Shown piece by piece: positions 18,401 through 29,074 of a DNA stretch of 64,000 bases. Source of the DNA: Bacteroidota bacterium (GTDB lineage: Bacteria; Bacteroidota; Bacteroidia; Chitinophagales; Chitinophagaceae); the NCBI GenBank assembly GCA_016868815.1, contig VGFQ01000001.1, forward strand, positions 1 to 64,000, read 5' to 3'. Each line of letters begins with the position of its first letter. The stretch's first letter is position 1. A model generated the notes under the pieces. That model had not been told where the DNA came from, did not search any database, and was given only the letters and a program-made list of their open reading frames with translations. The position numbers and the translations under genes are program-made.

Positions 18401-19286
18401 GGCGCAAGAGCCAAACGATCAAGGCCAGTACTCTTACTACAACCGCGGCAGCCTCAAGTTCCCCGTTACAAACAGCCGACCCATTGCACAGTCCGGTGCC
18501 TTGACAGAAAACAACGCCAACGACCCCGGCCTGGTATACAACCTGAACTTTGCCGTCGTGGAACCCGGTAACCACATCCTCATCATGCAGGCGACCGATG
18601 GCGCCAGCGTCTTCCGAAACAACAACATCCCGTTGCCGGGGCCATATCCGCAAAAGCTCAACGGCGGGAGTGATGCCTTCGCCATCAACGGCAATGGTGT
18701 GACGGCACCGAACGATCCCAACAACTTTTATTATTTCTACTACGACATCAAGGTGAGTCCACTCGCCGCGTGCCCCAGCCCTCGGGTAGCCATCACTGCG
18801 CCGAATAACGTCATCCCCTCCATCAACCAAAACGGGAACGTGCTCACCAGTTCCTCCACCAATAACAACCAGTGGCGGCTGAACGGAGCAGACATTACAG
18901 GCGCGAACAACCAACAGTATACGGCAAATGTTAACGGCCTCTACCGCGTAGCCGTCACCGATGAGCTTGGCTGTGTCAGCCTCTCCAATGAGCTCAACGT
19001 GGTGCTGACATCCATCAATAACATAGACCCCGCCACCATCGGACTCTCCTTGTCGCCTAACCCCCATCAAGGCATGTTCCATCTTCGCTTCCGTGTCAGC
19101 GGACGGGAAGACCTCCAGGTAGCCGTGCTAGACATCACCGGCCGCCAAGTATACCAGAAAGCCTATCGGCGTTTCTCCGGAAGCTTTGAAGAAACGATTC
19201 AGCTGCAGGAAGTACCACGAGGTGTCTACTTGCTCCGCATCATCCATGGCAACGACTGCTATCTCCGAAAGATGCTGATCGACTGA
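15489..19286 (+). CDS. Type IX-secreted S8 family serine peptidase (subtilase) with GEVED domain
   Basis: A 1265-residue secreted protease. It has a signal peptide ending ISLSTLGQA, then a subtilisin-like domain with Asp127 (LAIWDGSG), His157 (STHVAGT) and Ser378 (SGTSMASP), the full catalytic triad. A beta-sandwich and a GEVED domain follow (ARFAKVYIDFNSDGDFLDADE up to TRGETQDYQLLIS, roughly residues 610-735), then an Ig-like stretch and a C-terminal type A sorting domain beginning LSLSPNPHQGMFHLRF and ending YLRKMLID. It should leave the cell through the type IX system and be processed by PorU. It probably degrades external protein. No partner gene is adjacent. Confidence 0.93.
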   Translation: MKQTSTLLLTSFASLISLSTLGQAFPEAAVTKLKDLSEKQSVKDRDNYAIALEMASKKNWPLVIEGRGKMARLVGVDAFGFPMYFETTTNKAAAATIGANKLWIGSSSGLNLSGNQTNLKDRLAIWDGSGILATHQELVGRITARDAQSSIEAHSTHVAGTMIASGINPLARGMAYGLPGMLSYTFDNHLSEMSAAASTLLSSNHSYATIAGWRYNSGQSRWEFYGAWGENEDFKFGYYDAQAQLWDSIAMLAPNYLIVNAASNNRNETGPAVGANYWRLNANGSLVSAGVRPDGISSQDGYDQIPTYGTSKNILTVGNILPIPAGYSKPSDVVLNSSSSVGPTDDGRIKPDIVANGTNVTSTFSSSNTAYITYSGTSMASPTIAGSVMLLQELWMRKNSNIPAWSSTLRGLIIHTAEEATGIPGPDYMHGWGLANIEKAAQAIDKPSENLIQQRTLTNGSTYTFNVVASGKGPLKVSICWTDPPGTVITGQPLNNRSRKLVHDLDLRVKKGGQVHQPWKLDVSLPSLPASRGDNDVDNIEVVEVDSTIVGETYTIEVTHKGSLTRAGVQTFSLIATSVGGTSYEASTPSSSAGSRIDSLSIGKLTNQNTTGCKTYSDFRQITGNVEVGSSNAFYLKTNSCDASDAGRFAKVYIDFNSDGDFLDADELVATSPSITNNGIFSGTISIPNTIPIGRILVMRVILSETSAAANIVPNATYTRGETQDYQLLISTPSNDASAGVVEYPENGECANPSKYVTVSIRNTGSVSKNRIPVEVEVRNGTTLLATLRDTCKLTIAGGKESLFTLQTPFKMEAGKTYDLLTRLNMPGDQLPANNEFTTQVVATATGAAPTNISSVVCNGQEVILKGTVDGNADSRITWYTSPTALVPFATSPSGTQVSTPTITPDRKYYASSNEFSGKAGLTTKMDYPSGGYNEFNGNFVRFSTTTPILIESVRMYTSNPGNINIINADLAQEPNDQGQYSYYNRGSLKFPVTNSRPIAQSGALTENNANDPGLVYNLNFAVVEPGNHILIMQATDGASVFRNNNIPLPGPYPQKLNGGSDAFAINGNGVTAPNDPNNFYYFYYDIKVSPLAACPSPRVAITAPNNVIPSINQNGNVLTSSSTNNNQWRLNGADITGANNQQYTANVNGLYRVAVTDELGCVSLSNELNVVLTSINNIDPATIGLSLSPNPHQGMFHLRFRVSGREDLQVAVLDITGRQVYQKAYRRFSGSFEETIQLQEVPRGVYLLRIIHGNDCYLRKMLID

Positions 19287-19372
19287 TGCGACTCCCCTAG
19301 CTACTGTGAGGGCCAGCCACCCCCAAGCTCTGGCAGTTGCAAGTCCGGTCTAGCATGGGGAGCTGTTCATTG

Positions 19373-20545
19373 TCAGCGCGCAGCTTTCTGCCATGAACCT
19401 GTCTGACGCCCATTCATGTAGCGCAAGAAACCTATCCACATACAGACATGCATCATGTCAAAATAGAATGGCAGATGCAGCAGGAATGACGAGGGCTTCA
19501 CCTGCCGAGCACGCAGCCACCCGAGCCATGCCAATACATGAAAGATGGTCTGAGCAGAGAGCGTGGACACATAAAACAGCTGGGTAGGGTTCCCTGCCAC
19601 TAGGAGAAGGTTCGAGCCGTACAAGACGGGGATGGCCAATGGACAAATCACCCAGCGGAACAGGCGACGCGAGATGAACTGGAATGCCAGCAGCGGATCT
19701 GGCCAGGGCAGCACGACGGGCCAGCAACGACGCAGGCACTGAAAGGCGCCAGCCGCGATGCGGACCTTTCGAGCCACTTCGTCTTGCAGGTGAAGGGAGG
19801 GTGACTCCTTAGCCATGGCCGCGGGCTCATAAGCAATCCGGTAGCCTTGACAGCACACCTGCAGCGACAAGTATAAGTCATCCAGAATCATATCTGCCGG
19901 AAGGGTACGCAGCAAGTTCCTCCGGATGCAGAAGAGCTCGCCCGCCGCGCCAATGGCAGAATGCATCGCCGCATCCAGCCGCTTCATCGCCGACTCATAA
20001 CGCCAATAGACACTCTCCCCCCCCAGGAGGGTCGCCGCATCCCGACGAACGTGCTTTTCCCCTGCCACCGCGCCCACAGACGGATGACGGAACCAGGCAG
20101 CCATGGCTCGCAGCGCCCCTGCAGAGACCTGGGCATTCGCATCGCTGAAGCAGACCAGCTCAGTGTCCCCCAGGTGCAGCATAGCGCTGTTGAGGGCGGC
20201 GGCCTTCCCAAGCCGTTGGGGGTTATGCAGATGGAGGATGCCCGGGATCTGAGAGACGAGTGCTGCCGTGCCATCTGTTGACCCATCGGTCACCACTACA
20301 ACCCGCAGGCGCCCAGGTGGATAATCCAGCGATAGGGTTTCCTGCACCTTGGCCACAATCCCTTCCGCCTCCTGAAAGGCGGGGATGACAAATGCCATCG
20401 AGGGATATGCCAATGCCTCAGCCTCTTGGCTGGCATTTGCCGGCACCCAAAGGCTTCTGCCCTGCGACCATGCCCATGCCAGCAGCCCATACCCCAGGTA
20501 GGCATAGAAGAGGCAGGCAGCAGATATCCAGAAAAGGGTTTCCAT
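19373..20545 (-). CDS. Membrane glycosyltransferase family 2 protein
   Basis: A processive-type GT2 enzyme. An N-terminal membrane helix (LFWISAACLFYAYLGYGLLAW) precedes the catalytic domain: VIPAFQEAEGIVAKVQETL, VVVTDGSTDGTAALV (nucleotide site), VCFSDANAQVSAGAL (DxN in place of DxD) and MILDDLYLSLQVCCQGYR with the acceptor-base ED-like DD. The QxxRW-type element appears as QDEVARKVRIAAGAFQCLRR. Two or three membrane helices end the protein. It probably makes or extends an exported polysaccharide. The ATG at 20545 avoids overlap with rarA, which is divergent. Confidence 0.85.
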   Translation of the reverse strand: METLFWISAACLFYAYLGYGLLAWAWSQGRSLWVPANASQEAEALAYPSMAFVIPAFQEAEGIVAKVQETLSLDYPPGRLRVVVVTDGSTDGTAALVSQIPGILHLHNPQRLGKAAALNSAMLHLGDTELVCFSDANAQVSAGALRAMAAWFRHPSVGAVAGEKHVRRDAATLLGGESVYWRYESAMKRLDAAMHSAIGAAGELFCIRRNLLRTLPADMILDDLYLSLQVCCQGYRIAYEPAAMAKESPSLHLQDEVARKVRIAAGAFQCLRRCWPVVLPWPDPLLAFQFISRRLFRWVICPLAIPVLYGSNLLLVAGNPTQLFYVSTLSAQTIFHVLAWLGWLRARQVKPSSFLLHLPFYFDMMHVCMWIGFLRYMNGRQTGSWQKAAR

Positions 20546-20603
20546 CCGTTTTGATCTGGCTAAATGTAGGCATTGGTTGCTGAAATTTGAGGACATTTAC
20601 CAC

Positions 20604-21863
20604 ATGAGAGCCCCGCTGGCAGAGCGCGTCCGTCCGCAGTCGCTTGATGAGGTAATCGGGCAGGAACACCTGACAGGACCGGGCAGCATCCTCCGCCGTA
20701 CGCTCGCCACGGGGGAGCTACCTTCCATGATTCTTTGGGGGCCACCCGGCACCGGCAAGACCACCCTCGCCACCGTACTGGCAGGCATGGCCCGGCGCAG
20801 CTTTTTCCCCCTCAGTGCGATCAGCGCCGGCGTCAAGGAGATCCGGGAAGTGATAGCAGCCGCCGCCGCCGCCGAGGGAGGCGTACTGTTCATCGACGAG
20901 ATTCATCGCTTTCATAAAGGTCAACAAGACGCCCTGTTGGGCGCCGTCGAAAAAGGGATTGTCACGCTGATCGGGGCGACGACAGAGAACCCTTCTTTTG
21001 AGGTCAACAGCGCGCTGCTCTCGCGCTGCCAAGTTTTCGTGTTAAAACCGCTCACAGCTGAAGGGCAGGGCGAACTGCTCCGTCTGGCCATGGCACGCGA
21101 CGAATGGTTGAGAAAGGCCGCCCCTGTCTTGCACGAGACAGGCGCCTTGCTGCAGCTCTCCGGCGGCGATGGCCGAAAGCTGCTCAACCTCTTCGAGCTG
21201 GCTGTCTTATCGGCCCCCACCAGGCCACCAGAGGTCAACGACCTGCTCGTGCAGGAAGTCGCTCAGCAGAAAGTGGCCCTCTACGACAAGCAAGGAGAGC
21301 AGCACTACGACATCATCTCCGCCTTTATCAAATCCATTCGTGGGAGCGACCCCAACGCCGCCGTCTACTGGCTGGCCCGCATGATGGAGGGCGGGGAGGA
21401 TGTACGCTTCATCGCGCGGCGCCTACTCATCCTCGCCAGTGAAGACATCGGCAATGCCAATCCCAACGCCCTGCTGCTGGCCAATGCCACCTTTGACGCT
21501 GTCGACCGCATCGGCTGGCCAGAAGCCCGCATCATCCTCTCCCAATGTGCCATATACCTGGCCAGCAGCCCAAAGAGCAACGCCTCTTACAAAGCCATCG
21601 ATGCCGCGCTGGCAGATGTGCGCCTGCATGGCGACCTGCCCGTCCCACTGCCCATCCGGAATGCACCCACCCGACTCATGAAAGACCTCTCCTATGGAAA
21701 AGATTATCAATATGCACATGACTTCGACCAAGCATTCGCCGCCATGGAATTCCTACCAGCACAGATCTCCGGAAGCTGTTATTATCTTCCCAGTAGCAAT
21801 CCGCGGGAAGAGGAACTCCGACGTTTTCTGAGGGAAAGATGGAAGCAGAAATATGGCTACTAA
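20604..21863 (+). CDS. rarA: Replication-associated recombination protein A (AAA ATPase)
   Basis: RarA (MgsA) is an AAA+ ATPase related to the clamp loader that acts at stalled forks. The N-terminal MRAPLAERVRPQSLDEVIGQ is typical. Walker A is WGPPGTGKTT, Walker B is LFIDEIHRF, sensor 1 is LIGATTENPSFE, and the C-terminal helical part includes DIISAFIKSIRGSDPNAAVYWLARM. The ATG at 20604 is preceded by GAGGA at 20589-20593; an upstream in-frame TTG at 20577 is less likely. It overlaps the next gene by 11 bases. Confidence 0.95.
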   Translation: MRAPLAERVRPQSLDEVIGQEHLTGPGSILRRTLATGELPSMILWGPPGTGKTTLATVLAGMARRSFFPLSAISAGVKEIREVIAAAAAAEGGVLFIDEIHRFHKGQQDALLGAVEKGIVTLIGATTENPSFEVNSALLSRCQVFVLKPLTAEGQGELLRLAMARDEWLRKAAPVLHETGALLQLSGGDGRKLLNLFELAVLSAPTRPPEVNDLLVQEVAQQKVALYDKQGEQHYDIISAFIKSIRGSDPNAAVYWLARMMEGGEDVRFIARRLLILASEDIGNANPNALLLANATFDAVDRIGWPEARIILSQCAIYLASSPKSNASYKAIDAALADVRLHGDLPVPLPIRNAPTRLMKDLSYGKDYQYAHDFDQAFAAMEFLPAQISGSCYYLPSSNPREEELRRFLRERWKQKYGY

Positions 21864-22356
21864 CTCTAAGTATATGCAGACGCCCATCCACTGGTCCCTC
21901 AAGCCTTTCCGCGACCTCAGCCCCCAGGAGCTCTATGACATCCTGCAGCTACGATCCCAAGTCTTCGTGGTGGAACAACAATGCATCTTCCAGGACCTGG
22001 ACGGTAAAGACCAGTCCTGCTGGCACCTTACGGCTTATGTAGAAGATCATTTGATCGCCACTGCCAGGTTGATGCCGCCGGGACTGGCATACCCTGAAGC
22101 ATCCATCGGAAGAGTGGTCACATCCTTCTCCGTCCGCGGACAGAAATATGGCAAGCAATTGATGGAAAGGTCTGTCCAGGAATGCGCGCGACTTTTTGGC
22201 CCTGGCCAGATCTGTATTGGGGCTCAATGCTACCTGCTGGCCTTCTACGGATCTGTGGGATTCATAGCGGAGGGAGCCATGTACATGGAAGATGACATTC
22301 CTCATGTAAAGATGCGCCACCCGGGCGCCGGATATCAGCTGCCAGAGGTCTTGTAG
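21853..22356 (+). CDS. ElaA-type GNAT N-acetyltransferase
   Basis: A 167-residue protein of the ElaA branch of GNAT enzymes: WSLKPFRDLSPQELYDILQLRSQVFVVEQ is the characteristic N-terminus, followed by CIFQDLDGKDQSCWHL, then ASIGRVVTSFSVRGQKYGKQLM (acetyl-CoA site) and YGSVGFIAEGAMYMEDDIPHVKM. The substrate is not known for the family. It overlaps the end of rarA by 11 bases, which implies translational coupling. Confidence 0.88.
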   Translation: MATNSKYMQTPIHWSLKPFRDLSPQELYDILQLRSQVFVVEQQCIFQDLDGKDQSCWHLTAYVEDHLIATARLMPPGLAYPEASIGRVVTSFSVRGQKYGKQLMERSVQECARLFGPGQICIGAQCYLLAFYGSVGFIAEGAMYMEDDIPHVKMRHPGAGYQLPEVL

Positions 22357-22430
22357 CTCTTCAAGAGGCTACCCCGGATAAAATAAATCAGGCAAAGAAG
22401 CGTTAGTGTAGGGTCCAACCCTACGAAAAA

Positions 22431-23453
22431 ATGACGACTTTCCTTTGCCTTATCGGCTATGGCCGACTGCGCCCCTACCTGACCATTGTCATCGGCCTGC
22501 TATTCCTGCACAACTCCAGCCACGGACAGATGCGTGTGGAGGCCGGCGTCACTGTGGGCCCTTCCAACATTCTTGGAGACCTTGGCGGACGCTATGGGCG
22601 TGGCATGACTTTCGTGAAAGACAACAATATAGAGATGACCCGCATCATGTCGGGCGCCTACGTTTCTTTCGCCCCCACCCCGCATCTTGTCTTTCGCGCA
22701 GCCGTAAACGTCGGAAGGCTGGAGGGGGCTGACAGCATCATTGCTGCCAAGGGTGGGCATGAGCTCACCCGCATGGAGCGAAACCTGCATTTCCGCTCTC
22801 CCCTCGCCGAAGCCTTTCTGGCAGCAGAGGTCTACCCCACAGTCTGGCTGGAGGGAAATCCAACGGAGACGATTCGGAAGATAAGACCCTATTTCCTCAT
22901 CGGCATGGGCCTATTCCGCTTCAACCCACAAGCGCAGTATACAGACATCAACGGCGCCAGCACCTGGGTCGACCTCCAACCCCTGCGCACCGAGGGACAA
23001 GGGATGGCGGCCTTCCCAGACCGCAAAGAGTACAAGCTAACACAGATCAATGTGCCGTATGGCATTGGCCTCCGCTATTTTTTTTCCGAAAGCTTCTACC
23101 TGGGCATGGAAATCGTCAACCGCATCACCTTCACAGACTATATCGACGACGTCAGCAATACCTATATCCCCGACCACCATTTCTATGACCATTTTGGCAC
23201 CTCCTCCTTCGAGGCAGAGCTGGCAGCCAAAATGGCAAATCATTCCAACCTGACCATTCGCGCCAACACGCGCTCAGGCTTTCAAGGGAATGAACTCCGG
23301 GGTGATAATAAAGAAAATGACTCCTACTATTCCATGAACCTCCGGATAGGCATCCGGCTAAGGGGGATCCAGCCCAGCGGCAGTCCTAGGAGGTTCGTGC
23401 GATACAAGCGTCGCACGGGCCAGACCCGCTGTCCGCATGTGGTCATATGGTAA
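22431..23453 (+). CDS. DUF6089-type outer membrane beta-barrel protein
   Basis: A signal peptide (IVIGLLFLHNSSHGQ) is followed by beta-barrel strands: VEAGVTVGPSNILGDLGG, the hallmark of the DUF6089 family, ending in SYYSMNLRIGIRLRG. The family is predicted to be an outer-membrane barrel of Bacteroidota with unknown function. A basic tail (RRFVRYKRRTGQTR) follows the last strand. It lies 74 bases after the ElaA gene, on the same strand. Confidence 0.75.
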   Translation: MTTFLCLIGYGRLRPYLTIVIGLLFLHNSSHGQMRVEAGVTVGPSNILGDLGGRYGRGMTFVKDNNIEMTRIMSGAYVSFAPTPHLVFRAAVNVGRLEGADSIIAAKGGHELTRMERNLHFRSPLAEAFLAAEVYPTVWLEGNPTETIRKIRPYFLIGMGLFRFNPQAQYTDINGASTWVDLQPLRTEGQGMAAFPDRKEYKLTQINVPYGIGLRYFFSESFYLGMEIVNRITFTDYIDDVSNTYIPDHHFYDHFGTSSFEAELAAKMANHSNLTIRANTRSGFQGNELRGDNKENDSYYSMNLRIGIRLRGIQPSGSPRRFVRYKRRTGQTRCPHVVIW

Positions 23454-23486
23454 TCGTCGGCTGAGCCCACTTTTCTTTGGACCGAT

Positions 23487-23512
23487 AGATAGGCTTTCAT
23501 GCCTATCTCTTT
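23487..23512. terminator. Possible terminator between convergent genes
   Basis: AGATAGGC (23487-23494) pairs with GCCTATCT (23501-23508) around a TTTCAT loop, with a weak CTTTA tail on the plus strand. It overlaps the stop codon of uvrA and lies between the 3' ends of two convergent genes. Confidence 0.4.
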
Positions 23513-26325
23513 AGCTCCTGCTGCAGGTAGCGACCCGTATGGCTGGCTTTGACTTTTGCAAGTCCTTCAGGGGTACCTTCATACAGTAAGGTACCACCGC
23601 CCCTGCCACCCTCCGGACCCAGATCGAGGATGTAGTCAGCCATTTTGATGACATCCAGATTATGCTCAATTACCAGGACCGTATTGCCACGGTCCACCAG
23701 CTTTTGTAAGACCCCCAGTAAGTGCCGGATATCCTGAAAGTGCAAGCCTGTCGTAGGCTCATCAAGGATATAAAAAGTTCTCCCTGTATCCCGCTTGGAG
23801 AGCTCGGTGGCGAGCTTCACACGCTGTGCCTCGCCACCGCTAAGGGTGACGGCCGACTGCCCCAGGGTGACATATCCCAGTCCCACCTGCTGTAGAACCT
23901 GAATCTTTCGGTAGAGATAGGGCACTGGCATAAAAAACTCACAGGCCTCATCGACCGTCATGTCCAGGACGTCACTGATCGACTTTCCTTTGTAACGGAT
24001 CTCCAGCGTCTCCCGGTTGTAGCGGCGGCCGTTGCACTTCTCACAGGGCACATAGACATCTGGAAGGAAGTTCATCTCTATCACACGCATGCCGCCACCC
24101 TCGCACACATCGCAGCGACCCTGCTTCACGTTGAAAGAAAAACGGCCGGGTGTATACCCCCTCACCTTTGCTTCGGGTACGGCGGCAAAGAGCTGCCGGA
24201 TATCATTGAAAAAACCACAATAGGTGGCTGGATTACTGCGGGGCGTCCTGCCGATGGGCGACTGATCAATCTCTATAACCTTGTCGATGTGCTCCAGGCC
24301 TGTCACCTTCTTAAATGGCATCGGCTGGGCCTTCGACCCATGACAATGCTGCGCCAATATTGGATATAGGGTCTCGTTGATGAGGGTCGACTTCCCACTC
24401 CCGCTCACCCCAGTCACCAGGATGAACGTGCCCAGCGGGAGGTGAATGTCGACCTTGCAGAGGTTATGTCCAGTAGCTCCTTTGAGGATAATCTGCTTAC
24501 CATGGCCCTTGCGGCGCTCGGTGGGAACTTCCATCCGCTCCCTACCGTCCAGGTAGCGGGCAGTTTCTGAGGGCTCGCGCAAGACTGCTGACGGAGAGCC
24601 CTGTACAACGACTTGTCCACCGTGTTTTCCGGCGCCTGGCCCGATATCGATCAGGTGGTCGGCAGCCAGCATAATGTCTCGGTCGTGTTCTACGACGATG
24701 ACCGTATTTCCGATGTCGCGCAGGTGCTGGAGGGCCTTGATCAGCCGATGGTTGTCGCGTTGGTGCAGCCCGATGGAGGGCTCATCAAGGATGTAGGTGA
24801 TGCCCTGGAGTTGAGAGCCGATCTGCGTGGCCAGCCTGATTCGCTGGGACTCGCCCCCACTCAGCGTACGGGTTGGGCGATTGAGGGTTAGGTAGTCAAG
24901 ACCCATATCGAGCAGAAAGCCAGTCCGTTCAGAAATTTCTTTGAGCAGGTCGCGGGCGATGGTGCGCTGCTTGGCCGTGAGGGATTTGTCTAGACTACTG
25001 GCCCAAGCACCGAATTGGTCGAGGTCAAGGTCCCCCAGCTCTGAGATGTTACGTCCTGCCACTTTGAACCAGAGGCTGTCTTTTTTCAGGCGGGTGCCCT
25101 GGCAGAGCGGGCAAGTATCGAGCAGCATGAACTGCTCCGCCCATTCGCGGATGGCATCGCTGTGGCTGTCGTTGAACCAACGTATGACCATCCGTACAAC
25201 TCCTTCATATTCTCCTTCTGAGACTGGCTCTTCACTGCCCGCCATCAGCTCCTCAGGGGCAGGCTCCACTTCACTTCCATACAGCACTAGGTTGAGGTGT
25301 TTGTTGGAGAGGGCTGAAAGAGCCGTCTTCACACTGAAGCGATTCTTTTTAGCCAGCTGTTCCACTTGACGGAATACCTGTGCCTCCCTTGCCTCACCCA
25401 ACGGGATGATGCCTCCTGACTCGATCGAAAGCGAACGGTCGGGCATGACGGCCTCCAGGTCGACACGATAGATCTGTCCAAGCCCCTTGCACTGCGGGCA
25501 GGCACCATATGGGGAGTTGAAGGAGAAGGTGTTGGGAGAGGGTTCTTCATACGACAATCCAGTGTCGGCACACATCAGCAGCTTACTGTATTGTACAGGC
25601 TTTGCCTGTTCGGATGGCAGGATGAAGATGAGGTCCTTCCCCAGCTGCATGGCCTTTTGAAGGCTCTGTGCGAGTCGCACCCGCATATCAGGTGCCACCT
25701 GCAGGCGGTCGACCACCAGCTCAATGTCGTGGATCCGATATCGGTCCACCTGCATGCGCGGCACAAGATCCTTCACCTCTCCATCTACCCGCACTTTGAG
25801 GTATCCCTTCTTGCGCATGTCTTCGAAGAGTTCCCGGTAATGGCCCTTGCGGCCTCTGACAAGGGGCGCCAGCAGCTGGATGCGTTTGCCCGTGAACTTG
25901 CGGAAGACATCTTCCAGTATCTCATCCTCGCTGAACTTCTGCATCGTCTTGCCCGTGTGGTAGGAATAGGCCACGCCGATACGGGCGAACAGGAGGCGCA
26001 GGAAATCGTAGATCTCCGTCACCGTACCCACAGTCGAACGAGGGTTGCGGTTGGTCGTCTTCTGCTCGATGGAGATGACGGGTGAGAGGCCGGTGATGCT
26101 ATCTACATCTGGCCGGTCCATATCTCCAATGAACTGGCGGGCATAGGCGCCAAAGGTCTCCATATAGCGCCGTTGCCCCTCCGCGAATAAAGTATCGAAG
26201 GCCAGCGACGACTTTCCACTACCGCTGATGCCCGTTACGACCACCAGCCGATGCTTAGGGATGGAGACGTCCATATCCTTCAGGTTATGGACACGGGCAC
26301 CAAGAATCTCGATAGCATCCTGCAT
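23503..26325 (-). CDS. uvrA: Excinuclease ABC subunit UvrA
   Basis: UvrA is the dimeric damage-sensing ATPase of nucleotide excision repair. Two ABC modules are visible: Walker [13 protein letters not shown] near the N-terminus and [12 protein letters not shown] in the second half, with signatures [12 protein letters not shown] and [12 protein letters not shown] and Walker [15 protein letters not shown] and [14 protein letters not shown]. The zinc modules show as CPQCKGLG and CDVCEGGG...[10 protein letters not shown]. The length (940 residues) is normal. It is divergent from the riboswitch-controlled metY gene. Confidence 0.97.
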   Translation of the reverse strand: MQDAIEILGARVHNLKDMDVSIPKHRLVVVTGISGSGKSSLAFDTLFAEGQRRYMETFGAYARQFIGDMDRPDVDSITGLSPVISIEQKTTNRNPRSTVGTVTEIYDFLRLLFARIGVAYSYHTGKTMQKFSEDEILEDVFRKFTGKRIQLLAPLVRGRKGHYRELFEDMRKKGYLKVRVDGEVKDLVPRMQVDRYRIHDIELVVDRLQVAPDMRVRLAQSLQKAMQLGKDLIFILPSEQAKPVQYSKLLMCADTGLSYEEPSPNTFSFNSPYGACPQCKGLGQIYRVDLEAVMPDRSLSIESGGIIPLGEAREAQVFRQVEQLAKKNRFSVKTALSALSNKHLNLVLYGSEVEPAPEELMAGSEEPVSEGEYEGVVRMVIRWFNDSHSDAIREWAEQFMLLDTCPLCQGTRLKKDSLWFKVAGRNISELGDLDLDQFGAWASSLDKSLTAKQRTIARDLLKEISERTGFLLDMGLDYLTLNRPTRTLSGGESQRIRLATQIGSQLQGITYILDEPSIGLHQRDNHRLIKALQHLRDIGNTVIVVEHDRDIMLAADHLIDIGPGAGKHGGQVVVQGSPSAVLREPSETARYLDGRERMEVPTERRKGHGKQIILKGATGHNLCKVDIHLPLGTFILVTGVSGSGKSTLINETLYPILAQHCHGSKAQPMPFKKVTGLEHIDKVIEIDQSPIGRTPRSNPATYCGFFNDIRQLFAAVPEAKVRGYTPGRFSFNVKQGRCDVCEGGGMRVIEMNFLPDVYVPCEKCNGRRYNRETLEIRYKGKSISDVLDMTVDEACEFFMPVPYLYRKIQVLQQVGLGYVTLGQSAVTLSGGEAQRVKLATELSKRDTGRTFYILDEPTTGLHFQDIRHLLGVLQKLVDRGNTVLVIEHNLDVIKMADYILDLGPEGGRGGGTLLYEGTPEGLAKVKASHTGRYLQQELKR

Positions 26326-26402
26326 ATGGAAACGGAATGGGCGGCAAAATTAGCGACTGGCATTGATTAGCGCCGCGGCAAAAACCACAGATAAAAAATA
26401 AA

Positions 26403-26435
26403 TTTGGAGATATCGCAGACGCCAAGCTATTTTTA
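26403..26435 (+). promoter_or_regulatory. metY: Candidate Bacteroidota promoter for the metY-metX transcript
   Basis: TTTG at 26403-26406 and TATTTTTA at 26428-26435 resemble the Bacteroidota -33 (TTTG) and -7 (TAnnTTTG) elements with a 21-base spacer, one mismatch at the last base. The position would start the transcript just before the riboswitch aptamer. Confidence 0.4.
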
Positions 26436-26452
26436 CACCAGTTCTTTGTCGT

Positions 26453-26557
26453 CTTATCCAGAAAGGCTGAGGGTTATGGCCCTGCGAAGCCTTGACAACC
26501 TCTCCGCTCCTGGCGGAAAAGGTGCCAACTCCATCTCACTACGGTGAGGCAGATAAG
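26453..26557 (+). promoter_or_regulatory. SAM-I (S-box) riboswitch aptamer
   Basis: The S-box core can be drawn by eye: P1 CTTATC/GATAAG (26453-26458 with 26552-26557), P2 AAGGCT/AGCCTT with the GAGGG kink-turn side and GGGTTATGGCCC loop, P3 CCGC/GCGG, the conserved AAAGGTGCCAACTCC joining strand, and P4 CTCAC-TACG-GTGAG (26535-26548). It lies in the leader of metY-metX, genes of methionine synthesis, which fits repression by S-adenosylmethionine. Confidence 0.93.
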
Positions 26558-26588
26558 TCAGATCCCCGCTTTCCAAAAAAAAATTCTG

Positions 26589-26620
26589 AAAGCCCGTCTG
26601 ACTCTGACGGGCTTTTTTTA
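26589..26620 (+). terminator. Riboswitch expression-platform terminator
   Basis: AGCCCGTC (26591-26598) pairs with GACGGGCT (26606-26613) and a run of seven T follows, a strong intrinsic terminator 34 bases after the aptamer. The 5' arm and loop can alternatively pair as TCTGACT (26597-26603) with AGTCAGA (26556-26562), which overlaps the 3' strand of P1; this is a plausible antiterminator, so SAM binding would favour termination. Confidence 0.85.
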
Positions 26621-26724
26621 TTCCCCGACCGGCCGCGAGGCCCGGAAGGGGAGTGTGCCCCCGGAAGGATATTGTCGACTGAAAGAATAGACTGATAAAG
26701 ATCTTTCATCACAAAAATGGATAA

Positions 26725-28035
<1,311 letters not shown>

Positions 28036-28063
28036 CCGATGGAATGAACCTGACAAAGAAACT

Positions 28064-29074
28064 ATGTCAACCCGCACATACGAGCATCCCCATCCCTTTC
28101 AGCTGGAGTCTGGCGCGGTGCTTCCGGGCTTCCGGCTGGCCTACACCACCCTAGGCCAGCCGGAACCGGACGGCAGCAACACCGTCTGGATCTTCCATGC
28201 ACTCACAGGCAGCGCAAATGTGCGGGACTGGTGGCCAGGACTGGTAGGTGCTGGCAGGCTCTTCGACCCAGCAAGACACTATATCGTATGTGCCAACATG
28301 CCGGGTAGCTGTTATGGAAGCACCGGCCCACTCGACGTCGACCCGGCATCCCGTGAGTCCTGGTACCACGACTTCCCCTTTTTCACCCCCAGGGACATGG
28401 CGCGTGCCTTCATACCCCTCCGAAAGCACCTGGGTATTGAACACATTGCTGTCGGCATCGGAGGCTCGATGGGCGGGCAGCACTTGCTCGAATGGGCGGT
28501 AGAAGAGCCCACCCTCTTCGGACGCATCATCCCCATCGCCACCAATGCTTGCCATTCTGCCTGGGGGCGTGCCTTCAACGCCTCGCAGCGCATGTGCATA
28601 GAGGCCGACCCCAGCTGGAAAGAACGTCATCCGGCGGCAGGCCTGGAAGGCATGAAAGTAGCACGCTCCCTCGCATTGCTGAGCTATCGGCACTATCAGA
28701 CCTATTCCATAAAGCAGGCAGATGATCCCGAAAAGATCGAAGAGTTTCGCAGCGAATCCTATCAACGCTACCAGGGCGAAAAGCTGGCCGCCCGCTTCAA
28801 TGCCTTTAGCTATCACACACTCAGTAAAGGCATGGACGCTCACCATCTCGGAAGAAAGCGTGGCAGTATCAAAGACGTGCTGGCAACCATTCAGGCAAAA
28901 ACACTTGCGATAGGTATTGACACAGACATACTCTACCCACCAGAAGAGCAGGAATGGATCGCAGCACACGTGCCAGGAGGTAAATTTGAGCTGATCAAAT
29001 CAACTTACGGACATGACGCATTCCTGATAGAGAACGAGCAGCTGGTGGAGGTTATATCCCCATTTCTAAGTTAA
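28064..29074 (+). CDS. metX: Homoserine O-acetyltransferase
   Basis: An alpha/beta hydrolase-fold acyltransferase that acetylates homoserine from acetyl-CoA. The nucleophile is the Ser of GIGGSMGGQHLLEW; the triad Asp is in IGIDTDILYPPEEQ and His in STYGHDAFLIE. NMPGSCYGSTGP is the oxyanion-side signature of the family. The length (336 residues) is slightly short but complete. The ATG at 28064 is used; the frame extends upstream into metY. With metY it forms the riboswitch-controlled pathway homoserine to homocysteine. Confidence 0.95.
   Translation: MSTRTYEHPHPFQLESGAVLPGFRLAYTTLGQPEPDGSNTVWIFHALTGSANVRDWWPGLVGAGRLFDPARHYIVCANMPGSCYGSTGPLDVDPASRESWYHDFPFFTPRDMARAFIPLRKHLGIEHIAVGIGGSMGGQHLLEWAVEEPTLFGRIIPIATNACHSAWGRAFNASQRMCIEADPSWKERHPAAGLEGMKVARSLALLSYRHYQTYSIKQADDPEKIEEFRSESYQRYQGEKLAARFNAFSYHTLSKGMDAHHLGRKRGSIKDVLATIQAKTLAIGIDTDILYPPEEQEWIAAHVPGGKFELIKSTYGHDAFLIENEQLVEVISPFLS

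Noticed and set aside
18222-19082. Long minus-strand frame inside the subtilase gene
   Set aside because: Composition follows codon shadows of the plus-strand gene, no recognisable domain, and the plus-strand protein is complete and well supported.
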